DNA of 37,276 nt from a virus: IMG/VR virus record IMGVR_UViG_3300028559_000098, positions 1 to 37,276 of that record; one strand, given 5' to 3'. The translations under genes and the position numbers were made by a program. Below are positions 31,683 through 37,276 of the stretch, piece after piece. The stretch's first letter is position 1; the number at the start of each line of letters is the position of its first letter. Under the pieces are notes generated by a model. It was given only the letters and a program-made list of their open reading frames with translations, was not told the DNA's origin and did no database searches.

Positions 31683-32252
31683 CTATTTGATAACAAGTGA
31701 ATGATTGATTTGCAATTCAGCACCTGGAACACTTTCACCTGCTTTCAATGCAGCCTTGATAGCTGTTTTATCAGGTTGTGGCTCAGGTACGGCGGGTGTG
31801 CGCCAAAAGTCGCCGGGCAACTGGTCTTGGTCGGTTATGTTTACCGCCTCACTTTTGCGGGTGCTTAACCGTACTACCCCGGTTTCAGTGGCTATTTCCA
31901 AACGGATAACCCCGGTTTTGTCGGCTTCACCAAACAGTTTTACAGCCGACAACAGGTTGTTTTCCAAAACTTCAATCTGGCTCTTTTTGGCCTTCATGTA
32001 GTCTTGAATCCTTTTCAGTTCAGCTTCTGCCAATGCCAGTTGGCCGCTAAGGGTTTGCCGCACATGTGTGTAGGCCAATGCCTTGCTTTGAAGGCTTTCC
32101 CGGGTAATTTTAAGAGCCTCAAGCTGCTCTTCGTTTATTTCGCCGTCAGCATCTTCCACGGCTTGCATGATGCTCAAATAGTCGCCGGTTAAGGCATAAA
32201 GCGATTTGTTTGGGGGCAATACTTGATACGCCCCAGATCCTTGTGTTTCCAT
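31683..32252 (-). CDS. Siphovirus Gp157-like protein
   Basis: The product is 189 aa. It has the Gp157 layout: an N-terminal LYALTGDYLSIMQAVEDADGE, an acidic EEQLEALKITRESLQSKA, then a long coiled coil (LAEAELKRIQDYMKAKKSQIEVLENNL). A beta-hairpin domain with VVRLSTRKSEAVNITD (about 126-141) and a basic C-terminus complete it. The family was named from a phage protein linked to phage resistance in Streptococcus. Its biochemical role is unclear. It precedes the DNA-helicase genes and follows recT. Confidence 0.75.
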   Translation of the reverse strand: METQGSGAYQVLPPNKSLYALTGDYLSIMQAVEDADGEINEEQLEALKITRESLQSKALAYTHVRQTLSGQLALAEAELKRIQDYMKAKKSQIEVLENNLLSAVKLFGEADKTGVIRLEIATETGVVRLSTRKSEAVNITDQDQLPGDFWRTPAVPEPQPDKTAIKAALKAGESVPGAELQINHSLVIK

Positions 32253-32275
32253 GATATTACTTTGAGGTTGGTTGA

Positions 32276-33133
32276 TTATTCAGTTGTGGCCCAATTGGGT
32301 AGTTGGTCTTCAGTGTTTTCGGCCACGGGTTGCACGGGTATGGTTTGGGGCTTTTCGGCCTTTTGCCGCTTGCTTAGTTCTGCACTGACACGGGTTATGA
32401 GGTCTTTGGCCTTATTGGTGTCGGCGTTTGACATGGCGTTTTCAAAAGCTGCCACTTCATCGGGCGTAAACAGTCCGTTTGTCAACAGGCTTTTGAGCGT
32501 TGCATGTTGCTTTCCGGTTGGAGGCACTACTTTGGCTTCGTTGGCTTGCGGGGCTGGTTCTGCCTGTGGTGTTGGAGCGGGAGCGGCAACAGGGTTAGAT
32601 TCCACTACTTTGGCAGTTGTTTCTACTGTTGTTTCAGTTTCAAAATCTTCCTGAACATACACGGCTCCATTGAATATGTCAGGGCAATAGAATTTGGCAG
32701 CGTTGCTCATGGCACGAGCGTAGAGCATGTTTTTGGGGAACTTGTCCAAGTTCTTCGTGCCTGCTTTTCTGGCATCTTCGATTGTGAAAGTTTCAGTGCC
32801 AACGCTTACTCTTTGTGCGCCCCGGATTTCGACAATTTCAACAGTGCACACAGTATTGTCATGCTTTTTAATTGTGTAATCGTAGCGGCCACTTTGGCGT
32901 ATTTTGGCCGCAATAAGCCCGGCTCCCAACACGGGTTTGCCCGATATGATGTGAATGCCAGACATAGCGGCGTAGGGTGTGATTCCCAATTCGGCACCTG
33001 CCTGGACTTTGACCATGGCTTGCTGAATTTGTTTGCCACCTTCAAACATGCCAGATTCGGCAAACATTTTGGCAAGGGCTAAGGCTTGTTCGAAGTTCGA
33101 AGGTGTGCCATTGTAGATTTGTAGATTTTCCAT
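32276..33133 (-). CDS. recT: RecT-family single-strand annealing protein
   Basis: The product is 285 aa. The N-terminal domain shows the RecT/Bet-like pattern: GGKQIQQAMVKVQAGAELGI (about 32-51), SGIHIISGKPVLGAGLIAAKI, then NMLYARAMSNAAKFYCPDIF (about 147-166). The second half is an Ala/Pro/Gln-rich linker and a C-terminal helical segment, probably for partner binding. It promotes annealing in phage recombination. No RecE-like exonuclease is next to it; the VRR nuclease is the only nuclease seen in the early region. Confidence 0.85.
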   Translation of the reverse strand: MENLQIYNGTPSNFEQALALAKMFAESGMFEGGKQIQQAMVKVQAGAELGITPYAAMSGIHIISGKPVLGAGLIAAKIRQSGRYDYTIKKHDNTVCTVEIVEIRGAQRVSVGTETFTIEDARKAGTKNLDKFPKNMLYARAMSNAAKFYCPDIFNGAVYVQEDFETETTVETTAKVVESNPVAAPAPTPQAEPAPQANEAKVVPPTGKQHATLKSLLTNGLFTPDEVAAFENAMSNADTNKAKDLITRVSAELSKRQKAEKPQTIPVQPVAENTEDQLPNWATTE

Positions 33134-33135
33134 CG

Positions 33136-33348
33136 TTACTTGGTTTCAAAAAGTTGAAGTTGGTCTTGAAATGATTTCATGTAGCTGCACACGTCTTTGA
33201 TGGTTAGTGTGCTTACATCCTCAAGCCTGTTGGCGTTGGGGTAGTTTGCCCGTATTTGTTGGCGGGCAGTGTCGGCATCGGTGCTGTTGGTATAGGCCAG
33301 CATAGCCTGGTCGGTGGCATAGTGTACCACAAATGCGAATAGTGACAT
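33136..33348 (-). CDS. Hypothetical protein with C-terminal clamp-binding-like motif
   Basis: The product is 70 aa from the ATG at 33348. An ATG at 33420 gives 94 aa but overlaps the upstream gene by 55 nt. It starts hydrophobic (MSLFAFVVHYATDQAML) and ends FQDQLQLFETK, where QLQLF fits the bacterial sliding-clamp pentapeptide QL(S/D)LF. It might tether to the host beta clamp. No known family. Confidence 0.5.
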   Translation of the reverse strand: MSLFAFVVHYATDQAMLAYTNSTDADTARQQIRANYPNANRLEDVSTLTIKDVCSYMKSFQDQLQLFETK

Positions 33349-33365
33349 ATAGAAAATTGGGTTGG

Positions 33366-33959
33366 TTACTTCTTTGATTTTCTCCTTGGTTTGGGCGCAT
33401 AGCCCAATTGGCGCATCCATCGGGTCAGTTGGCCTTTCTCTTTGGTTTGGCCTGTGTACTTATGCCAGATGGTGGTTTTGGTGGCCTTGGTGTGCAAAAA
33501 CTCCTGAATGATAGCGTGGCGTTGTTCCTCCGAAAAGCCCAAATACCATTTGTTGGGTTGTGGCACATGGGTGATGGGAAATACTGATTCAGGTACAGAC
33601 TTGCCAGGCTTTGGATAGTCTCCGGCGTTTATTTTGTCGGTCACCATAAGGTTCAAAATTTCCTGCCTAATGTCCTCCACTTGGTTGCTCAGTTTGCGGT
33701 AGGCACTTATAGCTTTCACATTGTTTACAGCCCTCACATATTCAGCTTGGTGTCGGCAAACATCTTCAAGCACGATGCTGGGGTCTACTTTCATTCTGCC
33801 ATTTTTGGCGGGTTGGTTTTGTTTGGCCTGTTGGTATGCTTCCAGGTCGAGCGTCCAGGGTTTAGGTTTCGGCTCCACCAGTGCTTTCACAGGTGTTCGG
33901 TTTTGGTAACTGGCAAAGTCGAATGCCAGTTGCTTGCAGGTTGTGGGGTTGGTTTTCAT
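33366..33959 (-). CDS. Hypothetical basic early protein
   Basis: The product is 197 aa, strongly basic at the C-terminus (YAPKPRRKSKK). The N-terminus CKQLAFDFASY includes QLAFDF, which resembles a hexapeptide clamp-binding motif. The middle is helical (EYVRAVNNVKAISAYRKLSN). The end (IIQEFLHTKATKTTIWHKYTG) looks like an HTH helix pair. It may bind DNA in replication or recombination. The function is not recognised. Confidence 0.6.
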   Translation of the reverse strand: MKTNPTTCKQLAFDFASYQNRTPVKALVEPKPKPWTLDLEAYQQAKQNQPAKNGRMKVDPSIVLEDVCRHQAEYVRAVNNVKAISAYRKLSNQVEDIRQEILNLMVTDKINAGDYPKPGKSVPESVFPITHVPQPNKWYLGFSEEQRHAIIQEFLHTKATKTTIWHKYTGQTKEKGQLTRWMRQLGYAPKPRRKSKK

Positions 33960-33962
33960 GGC

Positions 33963-34301
33963 TTAGGCGGTTTGGCGGTTTATGGTTCTGTTGTAGATGT
34001 GTTTTTTGGTCATTCGTTTGCCATTTTTGGCCATGTAGGCTTTCAGGTCGGCAAAGTCCACCATGTAGCGTTTGCCGCTTTTGTGGCCGTACACGTAGCC
34101 GTTTGTTATCCACCTGATAACCGTGTCGGGCGTGTTGCCTATCATTTCGCAAGAGGTTTTCACGGGTATGTATTCAGGCTCGTGTTGTTTCAGGTTGCGC
34201 ATTTCGGCGAGTATCTTTTCCATCCGCCGCATCCGGTTGTCAAGGTCTTCTACAAACCGGGTGAAGTCGTAGATGGTCGGGGGTTGGTTACGGACTGGCA
34301 T
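33963..34301 (-). CDS. Excisionase-like / MerR-type HTH protein
   Basis: The product is 112 aa. An N-terminal coiled coil (VEDLDNRMRRMEKILAEMRN) precedes an HTH_17/excisionase-like winged helix: EYIPVKTSCEMIGNTPDTVIRW (about 43-64) and NGYVYGHKSGKRYMVDFADL. This coiled-coil plus HTH_17 layout is common in Bacteroidota mobile elements. In this position, early in the lytic operon, it could direct excision by the integrase or regulate early genes. Confidence 0.7.
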   Translation of the reverse strand: MPVRNQPPTIYDFTRFVEDLDNRMRRMEKILAEMRNLKQHEPEYIPVKTSCEMIGNTPDTVIRWITNGYVYGHKSGKRYMVDFADLKAYMAKNGKRMTKKHIYNRTINRQTA

Positions 34302-34302
34302 G

Positions 34303-34449
34303 CTACAATTTGTCGAAAGAATGTAACAATTCTGAAATCATAAAGCCGCACCATGTAGCAATTGCAGCAATTGCCAGCCAAAATGCTACATCGGCTTGTC
34401 GCTTGTGGGCTTCCATTTTCTTTTGATGATCTTTTTCGTGTGTAGTCAT
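34303..34449 (-). CDS. 48-aa membrane protein
   Basis: The frame runs ATG 34449 to TAG 34303, followed after 1 nt by the next ATG. A charged N-terminus (TTHEKDHQKKMEAHKRQA) leads into one hydrophobic helix (DVAFWLAIAAIATWCGFMI). It is too short for most gene callers but fits the operon spacing exactly. It could act in superinfection exclusion or host membrane takeover. No family recognised. Confidence 0.6.
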   Translation of the reverse strand: MTTHEKDHQKKMEAHKRQADVAFWLAIAAIATWCGFMISELLHSFDKL

Positions 34450-34456
34450 GGGTGGA

Positions 34457-34663
34457 TTAGCTAGCGGTTTCAAAGTTTTTTTTGGCTGCTTCCAATTCTT
34501 CTGCGAATTTTTTTACCGCCCCCAAAAAGGCGTAATCTTCGGGTTGACTTGGGTTTATGATGCCCGACCGCAGCCTGGCAGCCTTCATGTAGTGCACACC
34601 GTGCAGCTCCGATAGCTCACGTAGCTTGCCATTTGGTAACCTTAGTTTTTCTTTGTTTTGCAT
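34457..34663 (-). CDS. Cro-like small DNA-binding protein
   Basis: The product is 68 aa, the first gene of the leftward operon, divergent from the repressor. NGKLRELSELHGVHYMKAARLRSG has a helix-turn-helix-like pattern, and the C-terminus is helical (FAEELEAAKKNFE). Size and position match Cro-type antirepressors. It would bind the dyad in the divergent promoter region. Sequence similarity to HTH families is weak. Confidence 0.55.
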   Translation of the reverse strand: MQNKEKLRLPNGKLRELSELHGVHYMKAARLRSGIINPSQPEDYAFLGAVKKFAEELEAAKKNFETAS

Positions 34664-34689
34664 TTCTGTTATATTTGATTGAACGAAGG

Positions 34690-34722
34690 CAAAGATAATG
34701 ACAATAAATAGTCATAAACAAA
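34690..34722 (-). promoter_or_regulatory. Bacteroidota-type lytic promoter with overlapping operator
   Basis: On minus, TTTG (34722-34719), a 21-nt spacer and TATCTTTG (34697-34690) match the TTTG / TAnnTTTG promoter known in Bacteroidota. An 18-bp dyad ATGAC-N8-GTCAT (34698-34715) lies inside the spacer, so a bound repressor would block the promoter. It would drive the Cro-like gene and the whole early operon. The divergent repressor promoter on plus is less clear. Confidence 0.6.
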
Positions 34723-34750
34723 ATATTTAACAAAAAAATATCAAAAAAAG

Positions 34751-35053
34751 ATGGAAACGCCTATCATTCAAAGGCTTATCGATGTTAGAAAGTTGTCGAA
34801 TTTAACCCAAACTGAATTTTCCGAAAAATTAGGGTTAAACAGGGCGGCTTATGCACATTATGAATCAGGTAAGGCAAGCCCTGAGAAATTAGCCGATAAA
34901 TTGTCAGCAAGGTTGAATGTCAACCCCACCTGGTACCTGACAGGTGAAGGCCAAATGTTCCTGCCTTCCAAAGAATCACAATCCGCCAACCCAAAGGCCA
35001 CCATTGGCACGGCCAACTGGGTGCGACCCAGCCACAGCCAAAGCATTGCCTAA
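34751..35053 (+). CDS. XRE/CI-like prophage repressor
   Basis: The product is 100 aa. Residues 5-65 are an HTH_3 domain: LTQTEFSEKLGLNRAAYAHYESGKASP with the following helix KLADKLSARLNVNPTWYLTGEG. This 'NP.WL.tGeG.M' ending is typical of CI-like repressors. There is no LexA-like peptidase domain, so induction would not be by RecA-stimulated self-cleavage. The Pro/Ser-rich C-terminus is short. The leader is A-rich without a clear Shine-Dalgarno. The integrase gene follows on the same strand, suggesting a repressor-integrase operon. Confidence 0.85.
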   Translation: METPIIQRLIDVRKLSNLTQTEFSEKLGLNRAAYAHYESGKASPEKLADKLSARLNVNPTWYLTGEGQMFLPSKESQSANPKATIGTANWVRPSHSQSIA

Positions 35054-35089
35054 AACCTGGCACTTAGAGACCGATTGTCGAGCCTGCAA

Positions 35090-36067
35090 ATGCGATGCTT
35101 AGACGCATTGGCCACTGGCACGTTTACCTGGCAAACACTCAAGGCCCCGACCGCCAAACCTGATAGCAGCTTACTGGCATGGTTCGATAAATTTATAGAA
35201 CTATACAAAGCAGGCAACAGCCACCGGTGGGAAGAAAAGTACCTTAACATAAAAGTGAAGATCGAGCGGTTTTTGAACGGCAAAGACATTTCGCTCAACC
35301 ACCTGGACCATGATTGGTTGGTACGGTTTCGGTCGCACCTGGTGAAGTTGGGCAACAAACCAACCACGGTGCAACGCAACCTTTCGTTTTTGCGCACCAT
35401 GCTCAAAGCTGCCATCAGGCATAAGGCTATGGAAGCGGCCAACAATCCGTTTATGGACTTTCCTTTGCCCGCTCCAAAGGTGAACAAGGAACGCTTAACA
35501 GAACCTGAGCTTCAAACCTTGCTGAAAACCGAATACCAAAACCCGGCTTCTATGGCAGTTGTACGGTTGTTTGCCTTTCAGTTTCACACGGCGGGCACCA
35601 GAATAGGCGATACGATTACCTTAAAACCGGAACAATTGCAAGGCAACAAACTGGAATACACGATGCACAAAACAGGCCACCTGCAAAGTGTGTACTTGAA
35701 TGAAGGTGCCAAACAGTCGCTTGCATGGTTTGCCGACCAGTTTCCAGATACCACCGGAAAAGCCTTTGTTTTCCCGTTTCTGAGGGGCAAGGAACATTTG
35801 GAAGGTGTTGCCCTGGACAAGGCCGTTGAATCTGCCACGGCTCAAATAAACCGCCAACTAAAGCAGGTGGCCAAAGAAGCTGCAATCAGTAAGCGGCTCA
35901 CTACCCACATGGCACGCCACACCTTTGCCGACCTTGCCAGAAAGAAGGGTGGTAACCTGTATAGCATCAGTAAAGCATTAGGCCACTCTAATTTGAAAAT
36001 AACCGAAAACTATCTTTCGGCTTTCGACCGGGACGGTGTGGATGACCTTTTGAAAATGTTTGAATAA
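35090..36067 (+). CDS. int: Tyrosine recombinase (integrase)
   Basis: The product is 325 aa from the ATG at 35090; a TTG at 35075 would add five residues. The N-terminal half has a SAM-like core-binding domain (LLAWFDKFIELYKAG, then HLDHDWLVRFRSHLV). The catalytic domain has Arg171 (HTAGTRIGD), Lys194 (MHKTGH), His273-x-x-Arg276 (THMARHTFAD), His299 (ALGHSNLK) and Tyr308 (ITENYLS). It integrates and excises the phage at attP/attB. The 36-nt gap after the repressor contains no separate promoter that I can see. Confidence 0.93.
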   Translation: MRCLDALATGTFTWQTLKAPTAKPDSSLLAWFDKFIELYKAGNSHRWEEKYLNIKVKIERFLNGKDISLNHLDHDWLVRFRSHLVKLGNKPTTVQRNLSFLRTMLKAAIRHKAMEAANNPFMDFPLPAPKVNKERLTEPELQTLLKTEYQNPASMAVVRLFAFQFHTAGTRIGDTITLKPEQLQGNKLEYTMHKTGHLQSVYLNEGAKQSLAWFADQFPDTTGKAFVFPFLRGKEHLEGVALDKAVESATAQINRQLKQVAKEAAISKRLTTHMARHTFADLARKKGGNLYSISKALGHSNLKITENYLSAFDRDGVDDLLKMFE

Positions 36068-36119
36068 CTATTTCACAACAATTGACCCGCAAAATACCCG
36101 TGTTAAGTTGTAATATTTG

Positions 36120-36140
36120 GCCTAAAACCGTGTTTTAGGC
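36120..36140. repeat. Inverted repeat GCCTAAAAC/GTTTTAGGC
   Basis: Two 9-bp perfect arms are separated by CGT. No T run follows on either strand. It could be an integrase core-type site or a weak terminator for int. Confidence 0.5.
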
Positions 36141-36160
36141 GCATAATTGGCAATTTATGA

Positions 36161-36194
36161 ATGCAAAAAGAGGAAGGTGTTTAGAGCCTTCCTC
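36161..36194 (-). terminator. Terminator of the tail/late operon
   Basis: An 8-bp perfect stem GAGGAAGG/CCTTCCTC (36170-36177 with 36187-36194) has a 9-nt loop and, on minus, is followed by TTTTT (36169-36165). It is positioned to end the leftward late transcript after the 36281-36739 gene, before it would run antisense into int. Confidence 0.7.
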
Positions 36195-36280
36195 TCTACA
36201 AATTTAAAATGTAAACGTCTGAAAAATAGTTAGTTATACTATAAAATTAAGTCTTAATATTTTATAATTTCACAACATTT

Positions 36281-36739
36281 TCAGTATTGTTTGATTTTCA
36301 AGGTAGTCCAATTTGACCTGCCACGCTGGTCGTAAAATCCGACTTTTACCGTGTAAATGCCTTGATTTGTGTTGGCATAGGAAAAGTCTTTAGGCTCGAA
36401 ATTCTCATCAGGGTTTAAAGTTGTGCTCCAAAAACCCTTTTCCCTGGCTTTGTCCACCCAAATGCTTAGGACAATAATTCTTTCGGTCTCATTGATGAAT
36501 ATTGGCTGCTGCCCTCTCACTGGCAAGATGCCATTTTCGCAAACTGGATAGGCACTTGAGTACTTGGATAGGCAGAACATGTCATGGCTTTGAGTCACAA
36601 AGACTGTATCCGTTGGCACTTTGGCCTTGAATAAACCTGCTTTGGCAAATAAATAATCCAATGGTCTCTGAGTGGCCAGATAGAGCAGCCAAATAAGAAG
36701 TGCGAAGGCCAGTAATGGAAAGATGTTTTTGATTTTCAT
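36281..36739 (-). CDS. Membrane-anchored protein after the tail fibre gene
   Basis: The product is 152 aa from the ATG at 36739, one base after the tail-fibre stop; an ATG at 36763 would overlap. It has one N-terminal hydrophobic helix (IFPLLAFALLIWLLYLA) and then a periplasmic or surface domain with two cysteines (DMFCLSKYSS...YPVCENG). A beta-rich YTVKVGFYDQRGRSNW ends it. It could be a lysogenic-conversion or superinfection-exclusion protein, or a fibre-linked accessory. It lies in AT-richer DNA. Family not recognised. Confidence 0.6.
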   Translation of the reverse strand: MKIKNIFPLLAFALLIWLLYLATQRPLDYLFAKAGLFKAKVPTDTVFVTQSHDMFCLSKYSSAYPVCENGILPVRGQQPIFINETERIIVLSIWVDKAREKGFWSTTLNPDENFEPKDFSYANTNQGIYTVKVGFYDQRGRSNWTTLKIKQY

Positions 36740-36740
36740 T

Positions 36741-37276
36741 TTAAACTTCTGGTTCTGGTTCAATTAAATATTGGCCTGTGATTGTGATTTCGAAACGATA
36801 AGTAGCCAGTGGGCTAGCCGTGTTGGCTTTGCTAATGAAATTAATTAGTAATCTTCCACCTGAAATTGTGTCGTTGTTAATATTGATTGGCACAAATGCT
36901 CCGTCAAATGTTGGGTCAGTGCAATACATATTGAATGTGGCCACCACATTATTAGTAGTTGTGGCATTGGGAAGAGGCTCTATCACAACTCTTACTGCAC
37001 ACGTTTCTTCTGTATTTGGATAATTCTCTCTTTCTATAAAAGATTTCAGAGAAAAGGTTACAACATTGCCTAACCTGGTGTAGTGACAATTAACAATTCC
37101 ATTGGTGCCTGAAAATGGAGATGTCCATGAAATAACTGCTGCCCATGTTCCAGATTCAACTAGGACAGCCACGTAATCCGCAACACCCTTGGTCGAAGGT
37201 ACTTTAGTTGAGCTTCCTGTATTTGAAGCCACATCATCTGTCTTATTTGCAAGCGTGACATGACCAACTTGAGAAT
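36741..37276 (-). CDS. Tail fibre / receptor-binding protein, 3' part (gene crosses the contig ends)
   Basis: This is the continuation of the frame at 1-913. Unique bases 36741-37102 give the last 120 residues (from NGIVNCHYTRLG to YLIEPEPEV) and 37103-37276 duplicate the left end. The C-terminus is beta-rich, with YRFEITITGQYLIEP. It contains no chaperone or peptidase motif. G+C here is lower (32% over 36841-36900 by hand count) than in the N-terminal part (55% over 481-540), consistent with exchange of the receptor-binding tip. Confidence 0.75.
   Translation of the reverse strand, partial: SQVGHVTLANKTDDVASNTGSSTKVPSTKGVADYVAVLVESGTWAAVISWTSPFSGTNGIVNCHYTRLGNVVTFSLKSFIERENYPNTEETCAVRVVIEPLPNATTTNNVVATFNMYCTDPTFDGAFVPININNDTISGGRLLINFISKANTASPLATYRFEITITGQYLIEPEPEV
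37103..37276. repeat. Terminal redundancy, right copy
   Basis: This matches 1-174 with one mismatch at 37229 (C here, A at 127), which changes Ser to Ala in the tail fibre. The two bases may be real variants in the phage population. Confidence 0.9.

Larger units (their letters stand above)
36068..36280. other. Intergenic region after int, candidate attP
   Basis: There is no gene in 213 bp. It has an 11-bp direct repeat ATTTCACAACA (36070-36080 and 36267-36277), a 9-bp-stem hairpin at 36120-36140 and a terminator at 36161-36194. An att core next to int with repeated arm-type sites fits the usual layout, but without host junctions the core cannot be defined. Confidence 0.4.

Noticed and set aside
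33681-34343. Plus-strand 220-codon frame opposite two early genes
   Set aside because: It has an extreme Phe/Val/His composition and runs antisense to two well-supported minus genes.

Overview
The window looks like one complete, circularly closed genome of a temperate contractile-tailed phage (myovirus). The first 174 bases recur at the right end (37103-37276) with one mismatch. The tail-fibre gene that runs off the left edge continues in frame at the right edge. The unique length is therefore 37,102 bp, and no host flanks, rRNA or tRNA genes were seen. The host is probably a member of Bacteroidota. The reasons are a divergent promoter with TTTG and TAnnTTTG boxes, A-rich leaders with little Shine-Dalgarno sequence, and a gene set (DUF2586-like sheath, DUF6046-like hub protein, Bacteroidota-type tyrosine integrase) typical of phages from that phylum. 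No species can be named.

Layout. Almost everything is on the minus strand, read from right to left. The lysogeny module sits at about 34.4-36.1 kb: a small Cro-like protein on minus diverges from an XRE repressor and tyrosine integrase on plus, with an operator-like dyad inside the lytic promoter. Leftward follows an early region (34.4 to about 21.8 kb). It holds a small membrane protein, an HTH/excisionase-like protein, RecT, a Gp157-like protein, a DEAH helicase, a Pif1/RecD-like helicase, a C5-cytosine methyltransferase, a helicase-methyltransferase fusion, a DnaB-N-like protein, an SF3/D5-like replicative ATPase and a VRR nuclease. A cluster of 11-bp iterons next to an AT-rich stretch at 22.24-22.55 kb is a candidate replication origin.

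The packaging and head module (21.8-11.2 kb) has TerS, TerL, a gp36-like connector, a portal fused to a Mu F-like head protein and a C-terminal zinc metallopeptidase, a Mu G-like protein, a neck protein, a Clp-type protease/scaffold and the major capsid protein. The tail module (11.2-0 kb, continuing at 37.2 kb) has sheath, tube, tail chaperones with a -1 frameshift, tape measure, hub, spike, gpW, gpJ, gpX-like protein, collar fibre and tail fibre. A lysis cassette (M15 endolysin plus two membrane proteins) is inserted among the baseplate genes.

The most notable parts are accessory. The portal-MuF-metallopeptidase fusion has a toxin-like C-terminus whose DNA is about 27-35% G+C against about 50% in the rest of the gene. 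Two small genes of similarly low or intermediate G+C follow it, the arrangement expected of a phage-borne polymorphic toxin and its immunity. Other cargo includes a plus-strand ribbon-helix-helix operon with tandem palindromes, a decayed HTH gene, and a lone plus-strand membrane mini-gene inside the tail operon.
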